A stretch of 64,000 bases of DNA from Pseudomonas sp. BN411 (GCF_029871235.1 NZ_SSOM01000042.1:34967-98966), one strand, 5' to 3'; positions 10,776-20,504 are shown, counted from the stretch's first letter. Numbers and translations are program-made. The notes: generated from the sequence alone by a model not told the origin.

Positions 10776-13697
10776 ATGTACAAAGGATTGAAACGGGCCG
10801 CCTGCGCCCTGCTGATCGTCGTTGCCCTCTACAGCCTGCTTGGCTTTCTGATCATCCCGGGAGTCGCCCTCCGGGTGGTCAACCAGCAATTGGCCCAATA
10901 CGCCACCGTCCCCGCGCGGCTGGAGCGCATCCAGCTCAACCCCTTCAGCCTGGAGCTGACCCTGTGGGGCCTGCACATCGGTGACGACAAGGCCGAGCAG
11001 GTAGGCTTCGAGCGGCTCTATGCCAACCTGCAACTGGACAGCCTCTGGTCCGGCGCCCTGCACCTGGCGGACGTGCAGCTGGACAAGTCGACCACCGAGG
11101 TGCTGTTCGCCAAGGACGGTACGCTCAACCTGACCCAGCTGTTCAAGCTGCCCCCCAGTGAACCCAAGCCGGAGGAGCCGGCGGGCGATCCCTTTCCGGT
11201 GCGCATCGACCGCATCAAGCTGAGCGAAGGTGGCCTGCACTTCCAGGACCTGCGCCCTAGCGAGGCCATCGAGTTCGTCTACGACTCCCTCAACCTCGAA
11301 CTGCACCACCTCAGCACCCTGCCTGACGACAATGCCGAGATGTCGTTCGTGGCCACCGGGCCCTATGGCGGACGCATCGACTGGGAGGGCCAGATCAGCC
11401 TGGTGCCCCTTACCTCCAGCGGCCAGCTGAAGATCACCGACGGCAAGATGAAGGCCTTCTGGCCCTATGTACGCGACGCGGTGCCCCTGGTCCTGGAAAA
11501 GGGCGCGATGAGCCTGTCCACGGACTACAAGCTGAGCCTGGCCAATGGCACCCAGCTGAACCTGGACAAGATCTGGATCAAGGTCGCGCCCTTTGCCATC
11601 AAGGCGCCGGACAACCGTCCCCTGGTCAACCTGGAAACGCTGGAAGTCAGCGACAGCTCCCTGGACCTGGCCAAGCAGGAAGTGCTGGTGGGCAAGATCC
11701 ACAGCCAGAACCTGGAAACCTGGGCCGCCCGCGAGGCCGACGGCCAACTGGACTGGCAGAAGCTGTTCGCCAGCGAACCCAAGCCCGCCGCCAAGGCTGA
11801 AGAGAAGCCCGCAGCCGAGCAGGCCGAGGCCAAGGCGGACGAGCCCGGCAAGCCCTGGGTCGTGCGACTCAAGGAAACCCAGTTGCGCGGCTACAAGGTG
11901 CACCTGGCCGACCGGGTGCCCAAGGAGCCGGTGCAACTGGAACTGGGCCCGCTCAACCTGGACCTCAAGGATTTCGACAGTCGCGGCGAATCGCCCTTCA
12001 ATCTCAGCCTCGACACCGGCCTCGGCAAGCAGGGCAAGGTGCAGGCGGTCGGCCAGGTCCAGCTCAAGCCCGTCACCGCAAAACTGCAGGTACAGACCCG
12101 CGACATCGACCTGCGCGTGGCCCAGACCTACATCAGCCCCTTCGTGCGCCTGGAACTGCGCAGCGGCTTGCTCGACAGCGACCTCAACGTCGATTTGAAG
12201 AGCACCGAGCCGCTGGCCCTGGGCATCACCGGCCGCGCGCTGGTCAACCAGATGCACACCCTGGACACCATCAAGGAACGCGACTTCGTCAAATGGCAGC
12301 AACTACTGGTGGATGGGCTCAACTACCAGCACGGCGACAGCCTGGTGATCGACAAGGTGAGCCTGAACCAGCCCTATGCGCGCTTCATCATCAACGAGGA
12401 CCTGACCACCAACGCCAGCGAGCTGGTGATCAAGCAACCCGCCGACGCCAATGCCCCGGCCAACGCCAGCGCCCAGCAGGAACCCGCCGCCAAGCCCCTG
12501 GGCATCCGCATCGGCGGCATCGAGATCAAGGACGGCTCGGCCAACTTCGCCGACTTCAGCCTGACACCCAACTTCGCCACCGCCATCCAGCAGCTCAACG
12601 GTGAAATCGGCACCCTCGACAACCGCAATCCCAAGCCGGCCAAGGTGGCGGTGAACGGCAAGGTCGATCGCTATGCGCCGGTGACCATCAAAGGCAGCCT
12701 GAACCCCTTCGATCCCCTGGACAGCCTGGACATCGCCACCAGCTTCAAGCGCGTCGAGCTGACGACCCTGACACCCTACTCCGGCAAGTTCGCCGGCTAC
12801 CGCATCCGCAAGGGGCGGCTGAACCTGGACCTGCACTACCAGATCGAGAAGGGCCAGCTGAAGGCCGAAAACCACCTGGTACTGGAACAGCTGCAGCTCG
12901 GCGAACAGGTTTCCAGCCCCGATGCCGTGGACCTGCCAGTGCGCCTGGCGGTCGCCCTGCTGAAGGACACCCAGGGCAAGATCGATATCTCGCTGCCGGT
13001 GGCGGGCAACCTCAACGACCCGCAATTCAGCGTCGCGCCCATCGTCTGGCAGACCCTGCGCAACCTGGTGCTACGCGCGGTGCAGGCGCCCTTCAACTTC
13101 GTTGCCGGCCTGGTGGGCGGCAGCAGCGAAGACCTCGGCCAGGTGCCCTTCCCGGCCGGCAGCAGCGAGCTGGATGCCGAGGCGCAAAAATCCCTGGATA
13201 CGCTGGCCGACGCGCTCAAGCAGCGTCCTGCCCTGCGCCTGGAGGTGGAAGGTGCCAGCGCCAAGGCTGCCGACGGCCCGCCGCTGGCCGAGCAACGCCT
13301 GGAGCGGGAATACCAAAGCACTTACTACAAGATCGCCCAGCGCCGAGGCGACAAGGTCCCGGCCGAAGCCAGCCAGCTGGAGGTTCCGGAGGACGAGAAA
13401 GCGCCTATGCTGGAAGGCATCTACCGCACCCGCCTGAAACAGCAGCCTCCGGCCGAATGGCAGGACCTGGAAAGCGAGCAGCGCGCTGCCAAGCTGCGCG
13501 AAGCGGTGCTCGCCTCCTGGGCCCAGAGCGACTTGCTGCTGCGCCAGTTGGGCCAGGCCCGCGCCGCCAGCATCAAGGACTATCTGGTTGATCGCGGCGG
13601 CCTTGCCGACGACCGCATCTTCCTGTTGGACGTCAGCTTCGTGGACCCCAACCAGGCCGGAGAGGTGATCTCGCCGCTGCACCTGGACAGCGAATAG
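10776..13697 (+). CDS. AsmA-like DUF748 envelope protein
   Basis: A 973-residue protein with one N-terminal membrane anchor (about residues 9-29) and a very large periplasmic part built from repeated beta-rich segments, as in AsmA/TamB-like DUF748 proteins proposed to span the periplasm and handle lipids. A charged Ala/Glu/Lys-rich linker lies near residues 325-355. The last ~180 residues, from the VPFPAGSSELDAEAQ block on, resemble an OmpA-type peptidoglycan-associating module (LDTLADALKQRPALRLEVEG). DUF2845 genes follow 8 bp downstream. Function unproven. Confidence 0.85.
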   Translation: MYKGLKRAACALLIVVALYSLLGFLIIPGVALRVVNQQLAQYATVPARLERIQLNPFSLELTLWGLHIGDDKAEQVGFERLYANLQLDSLWSGALHLADVQLDKSTTEVLFAKDGTLNLTQLFKLPPSEPKPEEPAGDPFPVRIDRIKLSEGGLHFQDLRPSEAIEFVYDSLNLELHHLSTLPDDNAEMSFVATGPYGGRIDWEGQISLVPLTSSGQLKITDGKMKAFWPYVRDAVPLVLEKGAMSLSTDYKLSLANGTQLNLDKIWIKVAPFAIKAPDNRPLVNLETLEVSDSSLDLAKQEVLVGKIHSQNLETWAAREADGQLDWQKLFASEPKPAAKAEEKPAAEQAEAKADEPGKPWVVRLKETQLRGYKVHLADRVPKEPVQLELGPLNLDLKDFDSRGESPFNLSLDTGLGKQGKVQAVGQVQLKPVTAKLQVQTRDIDLRVAQTYISPFVRLELRSGLLDSDLNVDLKSTEPLALGITGRALVNQMHTLDTIKERDFVKWQQLLVDGLNYQHGDSLVIDKVSLNQPYARFIINEDLTTNASELVIKQPADANAPANASAQQEPAAKPLGIRIGGIEIKDGSANFADFSLTPNFATAIQQLNGEIGTLDNRNPKPAKVAVNGKVDRYAPVTIKGSLNPFDPLDSLDIATSFKRVELTTLTPYSGKFAGYRIRKGRLNLDLHYQIEKGQLKAENHLVLEQLQLGEQVSSPDAVDLPVRLAVALLKDTQGKIDISLPVAGNLNDPQFSVAPIVWQTLRNLVLRAVQAPFNFVAGLVGGSSEDLGQVPFPAGSSELDAEAQKSLDTLADALKQRPALRLEVEGASAKAADGPPLAEQRLEREYQSTYYKIAQRRGDKVPAEASQLEVPEDEKAPMLEGIYRTRLKQQPPAEWQDLESEQRAAKLREAVLASWAQSDLLLRQLGQARAASIKDYLVDRGGLADDRIFLLDVSFVDPNQAGEVISPLHLDSE

Positions 13698-13705
13698 GAG
13701 GCCTC

Positions 13706-13996
13706 ATGCGCATGCTGCCGTTCGCCCTGCTGATCCTCGCCCTGGCCACTCCGGCCGGGGCGGAGACCATGCGCTGCGGCAGCAGGCTGGTCAGCCTCGG
13801 CGACCGCCCCTTCGAAGTCCTGCAGAAATGCGGCGAGCCGGTGCATCGTGACCTCGTCGGTTACACCCTGGGTTCCTACGACAACCGCGAATTCACCGTT
13901 GAAGAATGGGTGTACGGCCCCAATAACGGCATGCTCAGCATCCTCACCTTCGAGGGCAATCGCCTGATTCGAATCGAAACCAAGCGCAGCCGCTGA
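13706..13996 (+). CDS. DUF2845 secreted protein, copy 1
   Basis: A 96-residue secreted protein: signal peptide about 1-19 (cleavage near AGA-ETMRC), then the DUF2845 core with paired cysteines (MRCGSRLVSLGD and LQKCGEP) and EEWVYGPNNGM. Start ATG 8 bp after the DUF748 stop with AGGAGG just ahead, so probably co-transcribed. The two cysteines may form a disulfide. First of three homologous neighbours. Function unknown. Confidence 0.85.
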   Translation: MRMLPFALLILALATPAGAETMRCGSRLVSLGDRPFEVLQKCGEPVHRDLVGYTLGSYDNREFTVEEWVYGPNNGMLSILTFEGNRLIRIETKRSR

Positions 13997-14054
13997 CGCC
14001 CCGGGGCGCCAGGTGTAGGCTGTAGCCACCTCCCGCCGATCTTCGGACATCCCC

Positions 14055-14360
14055 GTGAAACGCCGCGTTCTCCTCTGTCTGTCCCTGCTGCTTGCCGTGG
14101 GCAATGCCCAGGCCTCTTCCACCCTGCGCTGCAACAGCAACCTCATCAGCCTCGACGACACCACCAGCGAAGTGCTGGACAAGTGCGGCGAGCCGATCAG
14201 CCGCGCTGATCTGGGTTTCAAGGAAGTGGTGGACCAGTACTACCGGCGCAACGAGGTGCGAGTCGAGGAATGGGTCTACGGACCGCGCAATGGCATGTAC
14301 CAGTTCCTCCGTTTCGAGGGCAATCGACTGCGCAACATCGACAGCAAACGCGGCAACTGA
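14055..14360 (+). CDS. DUF2845 secreted protein, copy 2
   Basis: A 101-residue paralogue of its neighbours: signal peptide (about 21 residues, ending near NAQA-SSTLRC), two conserved cysteines, and EEWVYGPRNGM near the C terminus. It starts with GTG at 14055. A few residues longer than the other copies because of an insertion near residue 60 (VVDQYYRRNE). Function unknown. Confidence 0.83.
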   Translation: MKRRVLLCLSLLLAVGNAQASSTLRCNSNLISLDDTTSEVLDKCGEPISRADLGFKEVVDQYYRRNEVRVEEWVYGPRNGMYQFLRFEGNRLRNIDSKRGN

Positions 14361-14422
14361 CAGCCTCTCGGGCGGAATGCTAGGCTCTGCGCCTTATAGC
14401 CCACGGACAGGATGCCCGCCCC

Positions 14423-14713
14423 ATGAAAGCCCTCGCCTGCCTCTTCGCAGCCGCCCTCCTTCTGCCCCTCACGGCCCACGCCAGCACCTTCCGCTGCGAA
14501 AGCAATCTCGTGAGCATCGGCGATCGTAGCGTCGAGGTTCAGCGCAAGTGCGGCGAGCCCGCCTCCCGCGATTTCATCGGCTATTCGGAGACCACCAGCG
14601 GGCGCCAGGAGATGCAGGTGGAGGAGTGGGTCTACGGCCCCGCCAACGGCATGTACCACTACCTGAGATTCGTCGGCGGTCGCCTCAGCGAAATCGACAG
14701 CAAGCGCAACTGA
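14423..14713 (+). CDS. DUF2845 secreted protein, copy 3
   Basis: A 96-residue third member of the tandem set: signal peptide ending near AHA-STFRC, cysteine pair, and EEWVYGPANGMYHYL. Starts at ATG 14423, 62 bp after copy 2. The rhomboid gene begins 10 bp after its stop, suggesting one transcript. Function unknown. Confidence 0.85.
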   Translation: MKALACLFAAALLLPLTAHASTFRCESNLVSIGDRSVEVQRKCGEPASRDFIGYSETTSGRQEMQVEEWVYGPANGMYHYLRFVGGRLSEIDSKRN

Positions 14714-14723
14714 GCCGCGCGCG

Positions 14724-16178
14724 ATGATCATCCTTCCCGCTGATCAACCCCTGGACTGGCGGCGGCCGCCGGTCATCACCCTGCTGCTGATCCTGCTCAA
14801 CACCCTGATCTACATCGTCTATCAGGGCGGTGACCAGGCACGGATCGAAGAGGCCCAGCAACTCTATCTGGACGGCGGCCTGCTCAATCGCGAGCGCGCC
14901 CTGTTCGTCGACCACCTGGTGGAGCGGGAAAAGTTCGACGCCGACCAGCGCCACGCCATCGATGGCATGCGTCGCCAGCAACTGGCGACCATCATCCTGC
15001 GTGACCTGGAATTCGAGGACTGGCTGCACCGCTCCCCGGCCTACAAGGCCGATCCCGCATGGCAACAGACGCGACAGAAGGCCGAGGCGGCGCGAGACAA
15101 GATCAGCTCCCAGCGCTTTGGCTTCATCCCCAACAAGTTCAGCGTCCAGGGGCTGTTCGGCGCCATGTTCCTGCACGGCAGCTTCGATCACCTGCTGGGC
15201 AACATGATCTTCCTGTTCATCTGCGGCTTCGCCCTGGAAGCGGCCCTGGGACGCTGGGTCTATCTCGGCCTCTACCTGGCCAGCGGACTGGCTTCTCACC
15301 TGCTCTGGTGGGCACTGGACCCCGCCTGGGTGGCAGGCATTGGTGCCTCCGGCGCGGTATCAGGGTTGATGGGTATGACCATCGGCGTATACGGGCTGCG
15401 CAAGATTCGCTTCTTCTACTGGCTGGGCCCGCTGATCGGCTACTTCAAGGCCCCCGCCCTGTGGATATTCCCCGCTTGGCTCGGCAAGGAACTGTATGGC
15501 GTCCTGCTGGCCGACGACCACGTGAACTACTACGCGCACCTCGGTGGCCTGGCCTTTGGCTTCCTGGCCACCTGGCTGCTGCACCGGGTGGGCTTCCTCA
15601 AGGTGGACGAGGCCTACCTCAGCAAGGAAGACCCGGACGCTCCCTTCAAGCGCGAACTGGCCGCCCTGGACCAGTTGATCGGACGTTTTGCCCTTGATCA
15701 GGCCGCGCCTCGGGGCCTCGATTTGCTGCAACGCTATCCCGGCAGGCTGGCACTGCTGGAACGTCTCTATCCGCTGGCCAAGAGCCGCCAGGACAAGCCC
15801 CTGTTGGCCGCCGTGCTGAAGCAACTGTTCGCCCTGCCGGAACAGGCCACCGCCCTGCCCCTGCTACAGAAGCTCGCGGACGATGTGGCGGACCCGCAGC
15901 AGCGCCTGCTGCAGCACCCGGCCGTGCTGTTGCACCTGCTGCAACGGCTGATCAAGGCTGGCGACAGCACCCGCGCCATGGCGCCGTGGCGCCGCCTCTG
16001 CCAGGTAAGCCCGGTGCCGCCGCAGCTCCCCGGTCTGACGCTGCAGCTGGCCAAGCAGCTGGGCCAACGCCAGGACCTGCGCGGAGTGGGCGAACTCGGC
16101 CAATACCTGCGCCGGGCCTTCCCCGAAGCGGAGCAGACCCGGCAACTGGCGCTCTACCAGCAGCACCTCGCGCGCTGA
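14724..16178 (+). CDS. Rhomboid-family intramembrane serine protease with long insertion
   Basis: A 484-residue membrane protein. Residues about 18-34 form a first transmembrane helix. A soluble insertion of roughly 110 residues, rich in charged residues, follows before the rhomboid core. The core shows FLHGSFDHLLGNMIFLF, the catalytic serine motif GIGASGAVSGLMG and the catalytic histidine in YYAHLGGLAFG. The last ~180 residues are a soluble helical, TPR-like repeat region rich in leucine and alanine. Expected to cleave membrane proteins; substrate unknown. It follows the DUF2845 trio by 10 bp. Confidence 0.85.
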   Translation: MIILPADQPLDWRRPPVITLLLILLNTLIYIVYQGGDQARIEEAQQLYLDGGLLNRERALFVDHLVEREKFDADQRHAIDGMRRQQLATIILRDLEFEDWLHRSPAYKADPAWQQTRQKAEAARDKISSQRFGFIPNKFSVQGLFGAMFLHGSFDHLLGNMIFLFICGFALEAALGRWVYLGLYLASGLASHLLWWALDPAWVAGIGASGAVSGLMGMTIGVYGLRKIRFFYWLGPLIGYFKAPALWIFPAWLGKELYGVLLADDHVNYYAHLGGLAFGFLATWLLHRVGFLKVDEAYLSKEDPDAPFKRELAALDQLIGRFALDQAAPRGLDLLQRYPGRLALLERLYPLAKSRQDKPLLAAVLKQLFALPEQATALPLLQKLADDVADPQQRLLQHPAVLLHLLQRLIKAGDSTRAMAPWRRLCQVSPVPPQLPGLTLQLAKQLGQRQDLRGVGELGQYLRRAFPEAEQTRQLALYQQHLAR

Positions 16179-16191
16179 ATCCTCGAACGAC

Positions 16192-16215
16192 AAGGCCCCG
16201 CATAGGCGGGGCCTT
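16192..16215. terminator. Hairpin between converging rhomboid and BON genes
   Basis: Perfect 10-bp stem AAGGCCCCGC / GCGGGGCCTT with a 4-nt loop, positioned between converging genes. The T-tract is poor on both strands, so termination may be partial. Confidence 0.6.
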
Positions 16216-16236
16216 GTGCATTTGCCTGGACGGTAG

Positions 16237-16596
16237 TTACTGGGAGGACTTCAGGCCGTCGGCGGAAACCGCGGTGACACCCTTGATGCCCTTGGCGGTG
16301 TCGATGGCCAGGTCACGCTCGGCGTCGCTCTGCACCGTACCGGACAGCGCGACCACGCCCTGGTTGGTTTCAACCTTGATGTCCATCCCGCTGAGGTTCT
16401 TGTCGGCCAGGAAGGTGGATTTGACTTTGCTGGTGATCCAGGTATCAGAGACCGCGTCTTCGGCTTTCTGCATGGTCTCGCTGGCTGCCAGCATCGGGTG
16501 ACCGCTGGTTTCTGCATAGGCGCCGGTCGCGAACGGCAGGCTCATGGCGGCGGCAGTGACAGCGGCAAAGGTCCATTTGGTGAAAGTCTGTTTCAT
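16237..16596 (-). CDS. BON-domain periplasmic protein
   Basis: The 119-residue product has a signal peptide (about residues 1-27, AYA-ETSG) and one BON domain: DTWITSKVKSTFLADKNLSG, then IKVETNQGVVALSGTVQSD and AIDTAKGIKGVTAV. BON proteins bind phospholipid and help protect the envelope, and OsmY-type members rise in stationary phase or osmotic stress (family knowledge). The start at 16596 is chosen because GGAG lies about 8 bases upstream; an in-frame ATG 13 codons earlier lacks this and would spoil the signal peptide. Confidence 0.87.
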   Translation of the reverse strand: MKQTFTKWTFAAVTAAAMSLPFATGAYAETSGHPMLAASETMQKAEDAVSDTWITSKVKSTFLADKNLSGMDIKVETNQGVVALSGTVQSDAERDLAIDTAKGIKGVTAVSADGLKSSQ

Positions 16597-16748
16597 GAGG
16601 TGGGTCTCCTCTCTTCTCCGGAACGTCTGCATCAAGCAACTGGTTGCAGGCTCAGCAGGAACGTCGCAAGGCCTGTGCCAGCTTTCCAGCGAAGAAAAAG
16701 ATCCGCCAGATCAATGAGATAGGAAAACAGCCAAGCATCCGTTTGCAT

Positions 16749-16789
16749 GCAGTCTGCATGTTCACGCCACTGAGGCGTTGCAGACTGCA
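16749..16789. repeat. Nested perfect hairpin
   Basis: Outer arms GCAGTCTGCA (16749-16758) and TGCAGACTGC (16780-16789) are perfect; inner arms ACGCC and GGCGT (16764-16768, 16774-16778) add a second stem. It sits just 3' of the minus-strand zinc-ribbon membrane gene and has no T-run, so an mRNA 3'-end stabiliser or Rho-assisted end is plausible. Confidence 0.55.
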
Positions 16790-16803
16790 CGATGAAAACG
16801 GAC

Positions 16804-18222
16804 TCAGCGGCCGGCGCTACCCAGCTTCGCGATGGTGCCCTCCAGGGCACTGACCTGATCCAGCAACGGCGAGGCCGGATAGCGCGTGCGGATGTAGGCC
16901 AGCAGCTTCTGCGCCGGCTCCAACTGCCCGAGGCCTTCAGCGAAACCACGGGCCGCCAGCAGGTAGGCGCGTGGAATGTGCGGGTAATCAGGGAAGCGCT
17001 GATGCAGATTGCGCAGCAGGCTGAGGGCCTCGCGCACCTTGTGCCGATCCAGCAGCGCCCCGGCAACTTGCTCACAGACCAGGGCGTCGGCCGGCTGGAA
17101 ATCGACCTTGAACTGGCGGGCGTTGAGCAGCGCGGTGGCGGCCAAAGCCGGGTTCTGGCGCGCGGCCAGGGGCAGGTAGTGGTCCAGATGACGCAGGCAG
17201 CGCTCGTGAGCCCCCAAACCAAACAGCAGCTGGTGGTAGCGCTCGTTCAGGCGCAAGTCCTCCGGATCGCGCCGCAACGCGTTGGCCAGGGTTTCCAGCG
17301 CACCATCACTCTGGCCTTCCTTGAGGCGGATCTCGGCTTCGGCCAGGGCCTTGCGGCGGCGCCATTCATTCTCCGGCATCCCCTGCTGGGCGCCCTCCTC
17401 GGCAATGGCAAAGCCCAGTGCGCCCTGATACTGGAACACCGCGTAGCCCATCATGCAGCACATCACGACGCCGAAATAACCGAAGAGGAAGGTGGCGATG
17501 GGCATCAGCACGACCCTCGGCAGGCCACCGGAAAGCATCCAGGCCACATAGCTCGGGGACTGCCAGAGGATGAAGAGGAAGGCGCAGAGAATCAGGTAAC
17601 GCCAGCCCATGGCCTTGATCACTTCACCGACCTGATCGGGGCTCAGGGCAGAACCCAGTTCCTTGCTCAGTGCCAGGCGGATGATGCTGGCGGGCAGCAG
17701 CAAGACGATGGCGATGTTGACCACCCAGAAGATGGTTTCGCTGTTGAAGTCCGCCGCCAGCCAGAGCGCACCCAGCGCAATGGCGAAGACCAGCACCTGC
17801 TTGATGAACAGCGAGAAACCATCACCACCAAAGGCACTGACCAGGCTCGGCGCCTCGCGCACGCCTTCGCTGCTGGACTCGATCACGCTGTGGAAATACT
17901 TGGTAGCCACGCTCAGCAGGATGCTCCAGAGGACCAGCGAACGCGGCATGAACAGGCCAGCCAGGGCCAATAGGGCACTGAAGGCCAGTGGGCTGCTCTG
18001 CAGGCCATAGGCGAAGAACTGCGGCAGGCGTTCCCAGAACGGCTGGGCGGTGTTGGCCGCGCCGAGGAAGGTGAGCTCGCTGCGGCACAGGGGGCAGGCC
18101 GGGCTATCGTCGGGAGCATCAGCGTTGAGGGGAATGCAGCAATCGCCGAAATGGCGCTGGCAAGGCACGCAGTGCCAGGTCGCGGGTTGGGCTGGGTGGT
18201 ACTGGCAGAGCGTCTTGTCCAT
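16804..18222 (-). CDS. Zinc-ribbon, multi-pass membrane, TPR-like protein
   Basis: Not assigned to a named family. About 472 residues from the ATG at 18222. The N terminus (residues 1-55) has CQYHP, WHCVPCQRHFGDCC and CPLC, a B-box-like or double zinc-ribbon pattern. The middle, about 70-280, has five or six hydrophobic helices. The C-terminal ~190 residues are helical repeats (AEAEIRLKEGQSDGALETLA, RHKVREALSLLRNLHQRFPD) that look like TPRs. An in-frame ATG 14 codons upstream also exists; neither has a good ribosome site. Follows pnp after a strong terminator. Possibly a membrane adaptor. Confidence 0.75.
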   Translation of the reverse strand: MDKTLCQYHPAQPATWHCVPCQRHFGDCCIPLNADAPDDSPACPLCRSELTFLGAANTAQPFWERLPQFFAYGLQSSPLAFSALLALAGLFMPRSLVLWSILLSVATKYFHSVIESSSEGVREAPSLVSAFGGDGFSLFIKQVLVFAIALGALWLAADFNSETIFWVVNIAIVLLLPASIIRLALSKELGSALSPDQVGEVIKAMGWRYLILCAFLFILWQSPSYVAWMLSGGLPRVVLMPIATFLFGYFGVVMCCMMGYAVFQYQGALGFAIAEEGAQQGMPENEWRRRKALAEAEIRLKEGQSDGALETLANALRRDPEDLRLNERYHQLLFGLGAHERCLRHLDHYLPLAARQNPALAATALLNARQFKVDFQPADALVCEQVAGALLDRHKVREALSLLRNLHQRFPDYPHIPRAYLLAARGFAEGLGQLEPAQKLLAYIRTRYPASPLLDQVSALEGTIAKLGSAGR

Positions 18223-18262
18223 GACTGATCCAGGTACGGTGGCGGTTTGCCATTCTCCAGGC

Positions 18263-18291
18263 AAAAAAAGAGGGCCCGCAAGGGGCCCTCT
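18263..18291 (-). terminator. Intrinsic terminator of pnp
   Basis: On the minus strand, stem AGAGGGCCC / GGGCCCTCT followed by seven T residues: a strong terminator 20 bp after the pnp stop. Confidence 0.9.
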
Positions 18292-18311
18292 CTTCTATTG
18301 CGTGACGATTA

Positions 18312-20420
18312 TCAGACGCCGGAAGCTTCGGCAGCTTCTACGTCCTTCATCGACAGCTTGATGCGACCACGGTTGTCGACGTCGAGAACCAGGACTTTGA
18401 CTTCCTGGCCTTCCTGCAGAACGTCGGTGACCTTGTCGATGCGCTTGTCGCTGATCTGCGAGATGTGCACCAGACCGTCTTTGCCCGGCAGGATGTTGAC
18501 GAAGGCGCCGAAATCGACGATGCGCTCGACCTTGCCCACGTACACCTTGCCGACTTCAGCTTCAGCGGTGATACCCAGAACGCGCTGACGCGCGGCCTCG
18601 GCAGCTTCCTTGGTCTCGCCGAAGATCTTCACGCTGCCATCGTCTTCGATGTCGATGGAGGCCTTGGTCTCTTCGCAGATCGAACGGATGGTGGCGCCGC
18701 CCTTGCCGATGACGTCGCGGATCTTATCGGTGTCGATCTTCATCGCGATCATGGTCGGAGCGTTGGCCGACAGCTCGCTGCGGGACTCAGCGATGATCTG
18801 GTTCATCTGGCCGAGGATGTTCAGACGCGCTTCCAGAGCCTGCTCCAGAGCGATCTCCATGATCTCTTCGGTGATGCCGTTGATCTTGATGTCCATCTGC
18901 AGCGCGGTCACGCCCTTGGCGGTACCGGCTACTTTGAAGTCCATGTCGCCCAGGTGGTCTTCGTCGCCCAGGATGTCGGTCAGGACGGCGAACTTGTCAC
19001 CTTCCTTCACCAGACCCATGGCGATACCGGCAACCGGCGCCTTCATCGGCACGCCGGCGTCCATCAGAGCCAGGGAAGCGCCGCAGACCGAAGCCATGGA
19101 GCTGGAGCCGTTGGACTCGGTGATTTCGGAAACCACACGGATGGTGTAGGGGAACTCGTCACCTTTCGGCAGCATGGCGGAAACGCCACGACGGGCCAGA
19201 CGGCCGTGGCCGATTTCGCGGCGGCCGGCGCTGCCCATACGACCGCACTCACCTACCGAGAAGGGCGGGAAGTTGTAGTGCAGCATGAAGGCGTCCTTGC
19301 GCTCGCCTTCCAGGGTGTCCAGCAGCTGGGCGTCACGGGCGGTGCCGAGGGTGGCAACGACCAGGGCCTGGGTTTCGCCACGGGTGAACAGGGCGGAACC
19401 GTGGGTCTTGTCCAGCACGCCGACTTCGATCTTCAGCGGACGCACGGTGCGGGTGTCACGGCCGTCGATACGCGGCTTGCCGTTAACGATGTTCTCGCGA
19501 ACGGTGCGGTATTCCAGCAGGCCGAAGGCGTCTTTCACTTCACCAGCCGGGAACTGACCTTCTTCCTCGCCAACGAAGCGGGCGATGACCTGGTCGCGCA
19601 ACTCGTCGAGACGGTTGTAGCGGTCCTGCTTGATGGTGATGGTGTAGGCCTGGGAGATGGCCTCGCCGAACTCGGCCTTGATGGCGCTGAGCAGAGCGGT
19701 GTTTTCAGCCGGGGCGGTCCAGTTCCAGGTCGGCTTGCCGGCTTCGGCAGCGAATTCCTTGACCGCGGTGATCACGGACTGGAATTCCTGGTGGGCGAAC
19801 AGAACGGCGCCCAGCATCTGGTCTTCGGTCAGCTCTTGAGCTTCGGACTCAACCATCAGCACGGCGTCTTCGGTACCGGCAACGACCATGTCCAGGGCGG
19901 AGGCTTTCAGCTGCTCGTAGTTCGGGTTCAGCAGGTAGCCGGCTTCTTCGTGGTAGGCCACGCGCGCGGCACCGATCGGGCCGCTGAACGGAATGCCGGA
20001 GATGGCCAGGGCTGCGGAGGTACCGATCATGGCAGCGATGTCCGGATCGGTCTTCTTGTTGGTGGAAACCACGGTGCAGATGACCTGAACTTCGTTCAGG
20101 AAACCTTCCGGGAACAGCGGACGGATCGGACGGTCGATCAGGCGCGAGGTCAGGGTTTCCTTCTCGGAAGGACGGCCTTCACGCTTGAAGAAACCACCGG
20201 GGATACGGCCAGCGGCGTAGGTTTTCTCTTGGTAGTGGACGGACAGCGGGAAGAAACCCTTGCCCGGGTCGGCCTGCTTGGCGCCAACCACGGTCACCAG
20301 AACGGTGACGTCTTCATCCATGGTGACCAGAACGGCACCGGAGGCTTGACGGGCGATACGGCCAGTCTCGAGGGTAACGGTCGATTGACCGAACTGGAAC
20401 TTCTTGATTACCGGGTTCAC
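18312..20420 (-). CDS. pnp: Polyribonucleotide nucleotidyltransferase
   Basis: Phosphorolytic 3'-5' exoribonuclease and RNA-tailing enzyme, a degradosome component. The 702 residues comprise two RNase PH-like domains (about 10-230 and 310-540, with [17 protein letters not shown] and [10 protein letters not shown]), a KH domain ([13 protein letters not shown], about 560-610) and a C-terminal S1 domain ([20 protein letters not shown]). Lies 153 bp downstream of rpsO, the conserved rpsO-pnp order. The intergenic hairpin is a likely target for RNase III/E-type processing and PNPase autoregulation, as known in E. coli. Confidence 0.97.
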   Translation of the reverse strand: MNPVIKKFQFGQSTVTLETGRIARQASGAVLVTMDEDVTVLVTVVGAKQADPGKGFFPLSVHYQEKTYAAGRIPGGFFKREGRPSEKETLTSRLIDRPIRPLFPEGFLNEVQVICTVVSTNKKTDPDIAAMIGTSAALAISGIPFSGPIGAARVAYHEEAGYLLNPNYEQLKASALDMVVAGTEDAVLMVESEAQELTEDQMLGAVLFAHQEFQSVITAVKEFAAEAGKPTWNWTAPAENTALLSAIKAEFGEAISQAYTITIKQDRYNRLDELRDQVIARFVGEEEGQFPAGEVKDAFGLLEYRTVRENIVNGKPRIDGRDTRTVRPLKIEVGVLDKTHGSALFTRGETQALVVATLGTARDAQLLDTLEGERKDAFMLHYNFPPFSVGECGRMGSAGRREIGHGRLARRGVSAMLPKGDEFPYTIRVVSEITESNGSSSMASVCGASLALMDAGVPMKAPVAGIAMGLVKEGDKFAVLTDILGDEDHLGDMDFKVAGTAKGVTALQMDIKINGITEEIMEIALEQALEARLNILGQMNQIIAESRSELSANAPTMIAMKIDTDKIRDVIGKGGATIRSICEETKASIDIEDDGSVKIFGETKEAAEAARQRVLGITAEAEVGKVYVGKVERIVDFGAFVNILPGKDGLVHISQISDKRIDKVTDVLQEGQEVKVLVLDVDNRGRIKLSMKDVEAAEASGV

Positions 20421-20504
20421 GGTGTTTTCCTTCTCTATGTTGCCTTGGGGGAAATCGTGGGAGAGGCGGGAGTCGGACCCGATTCAATCCCTTAAAAAAC
20501 CAGA

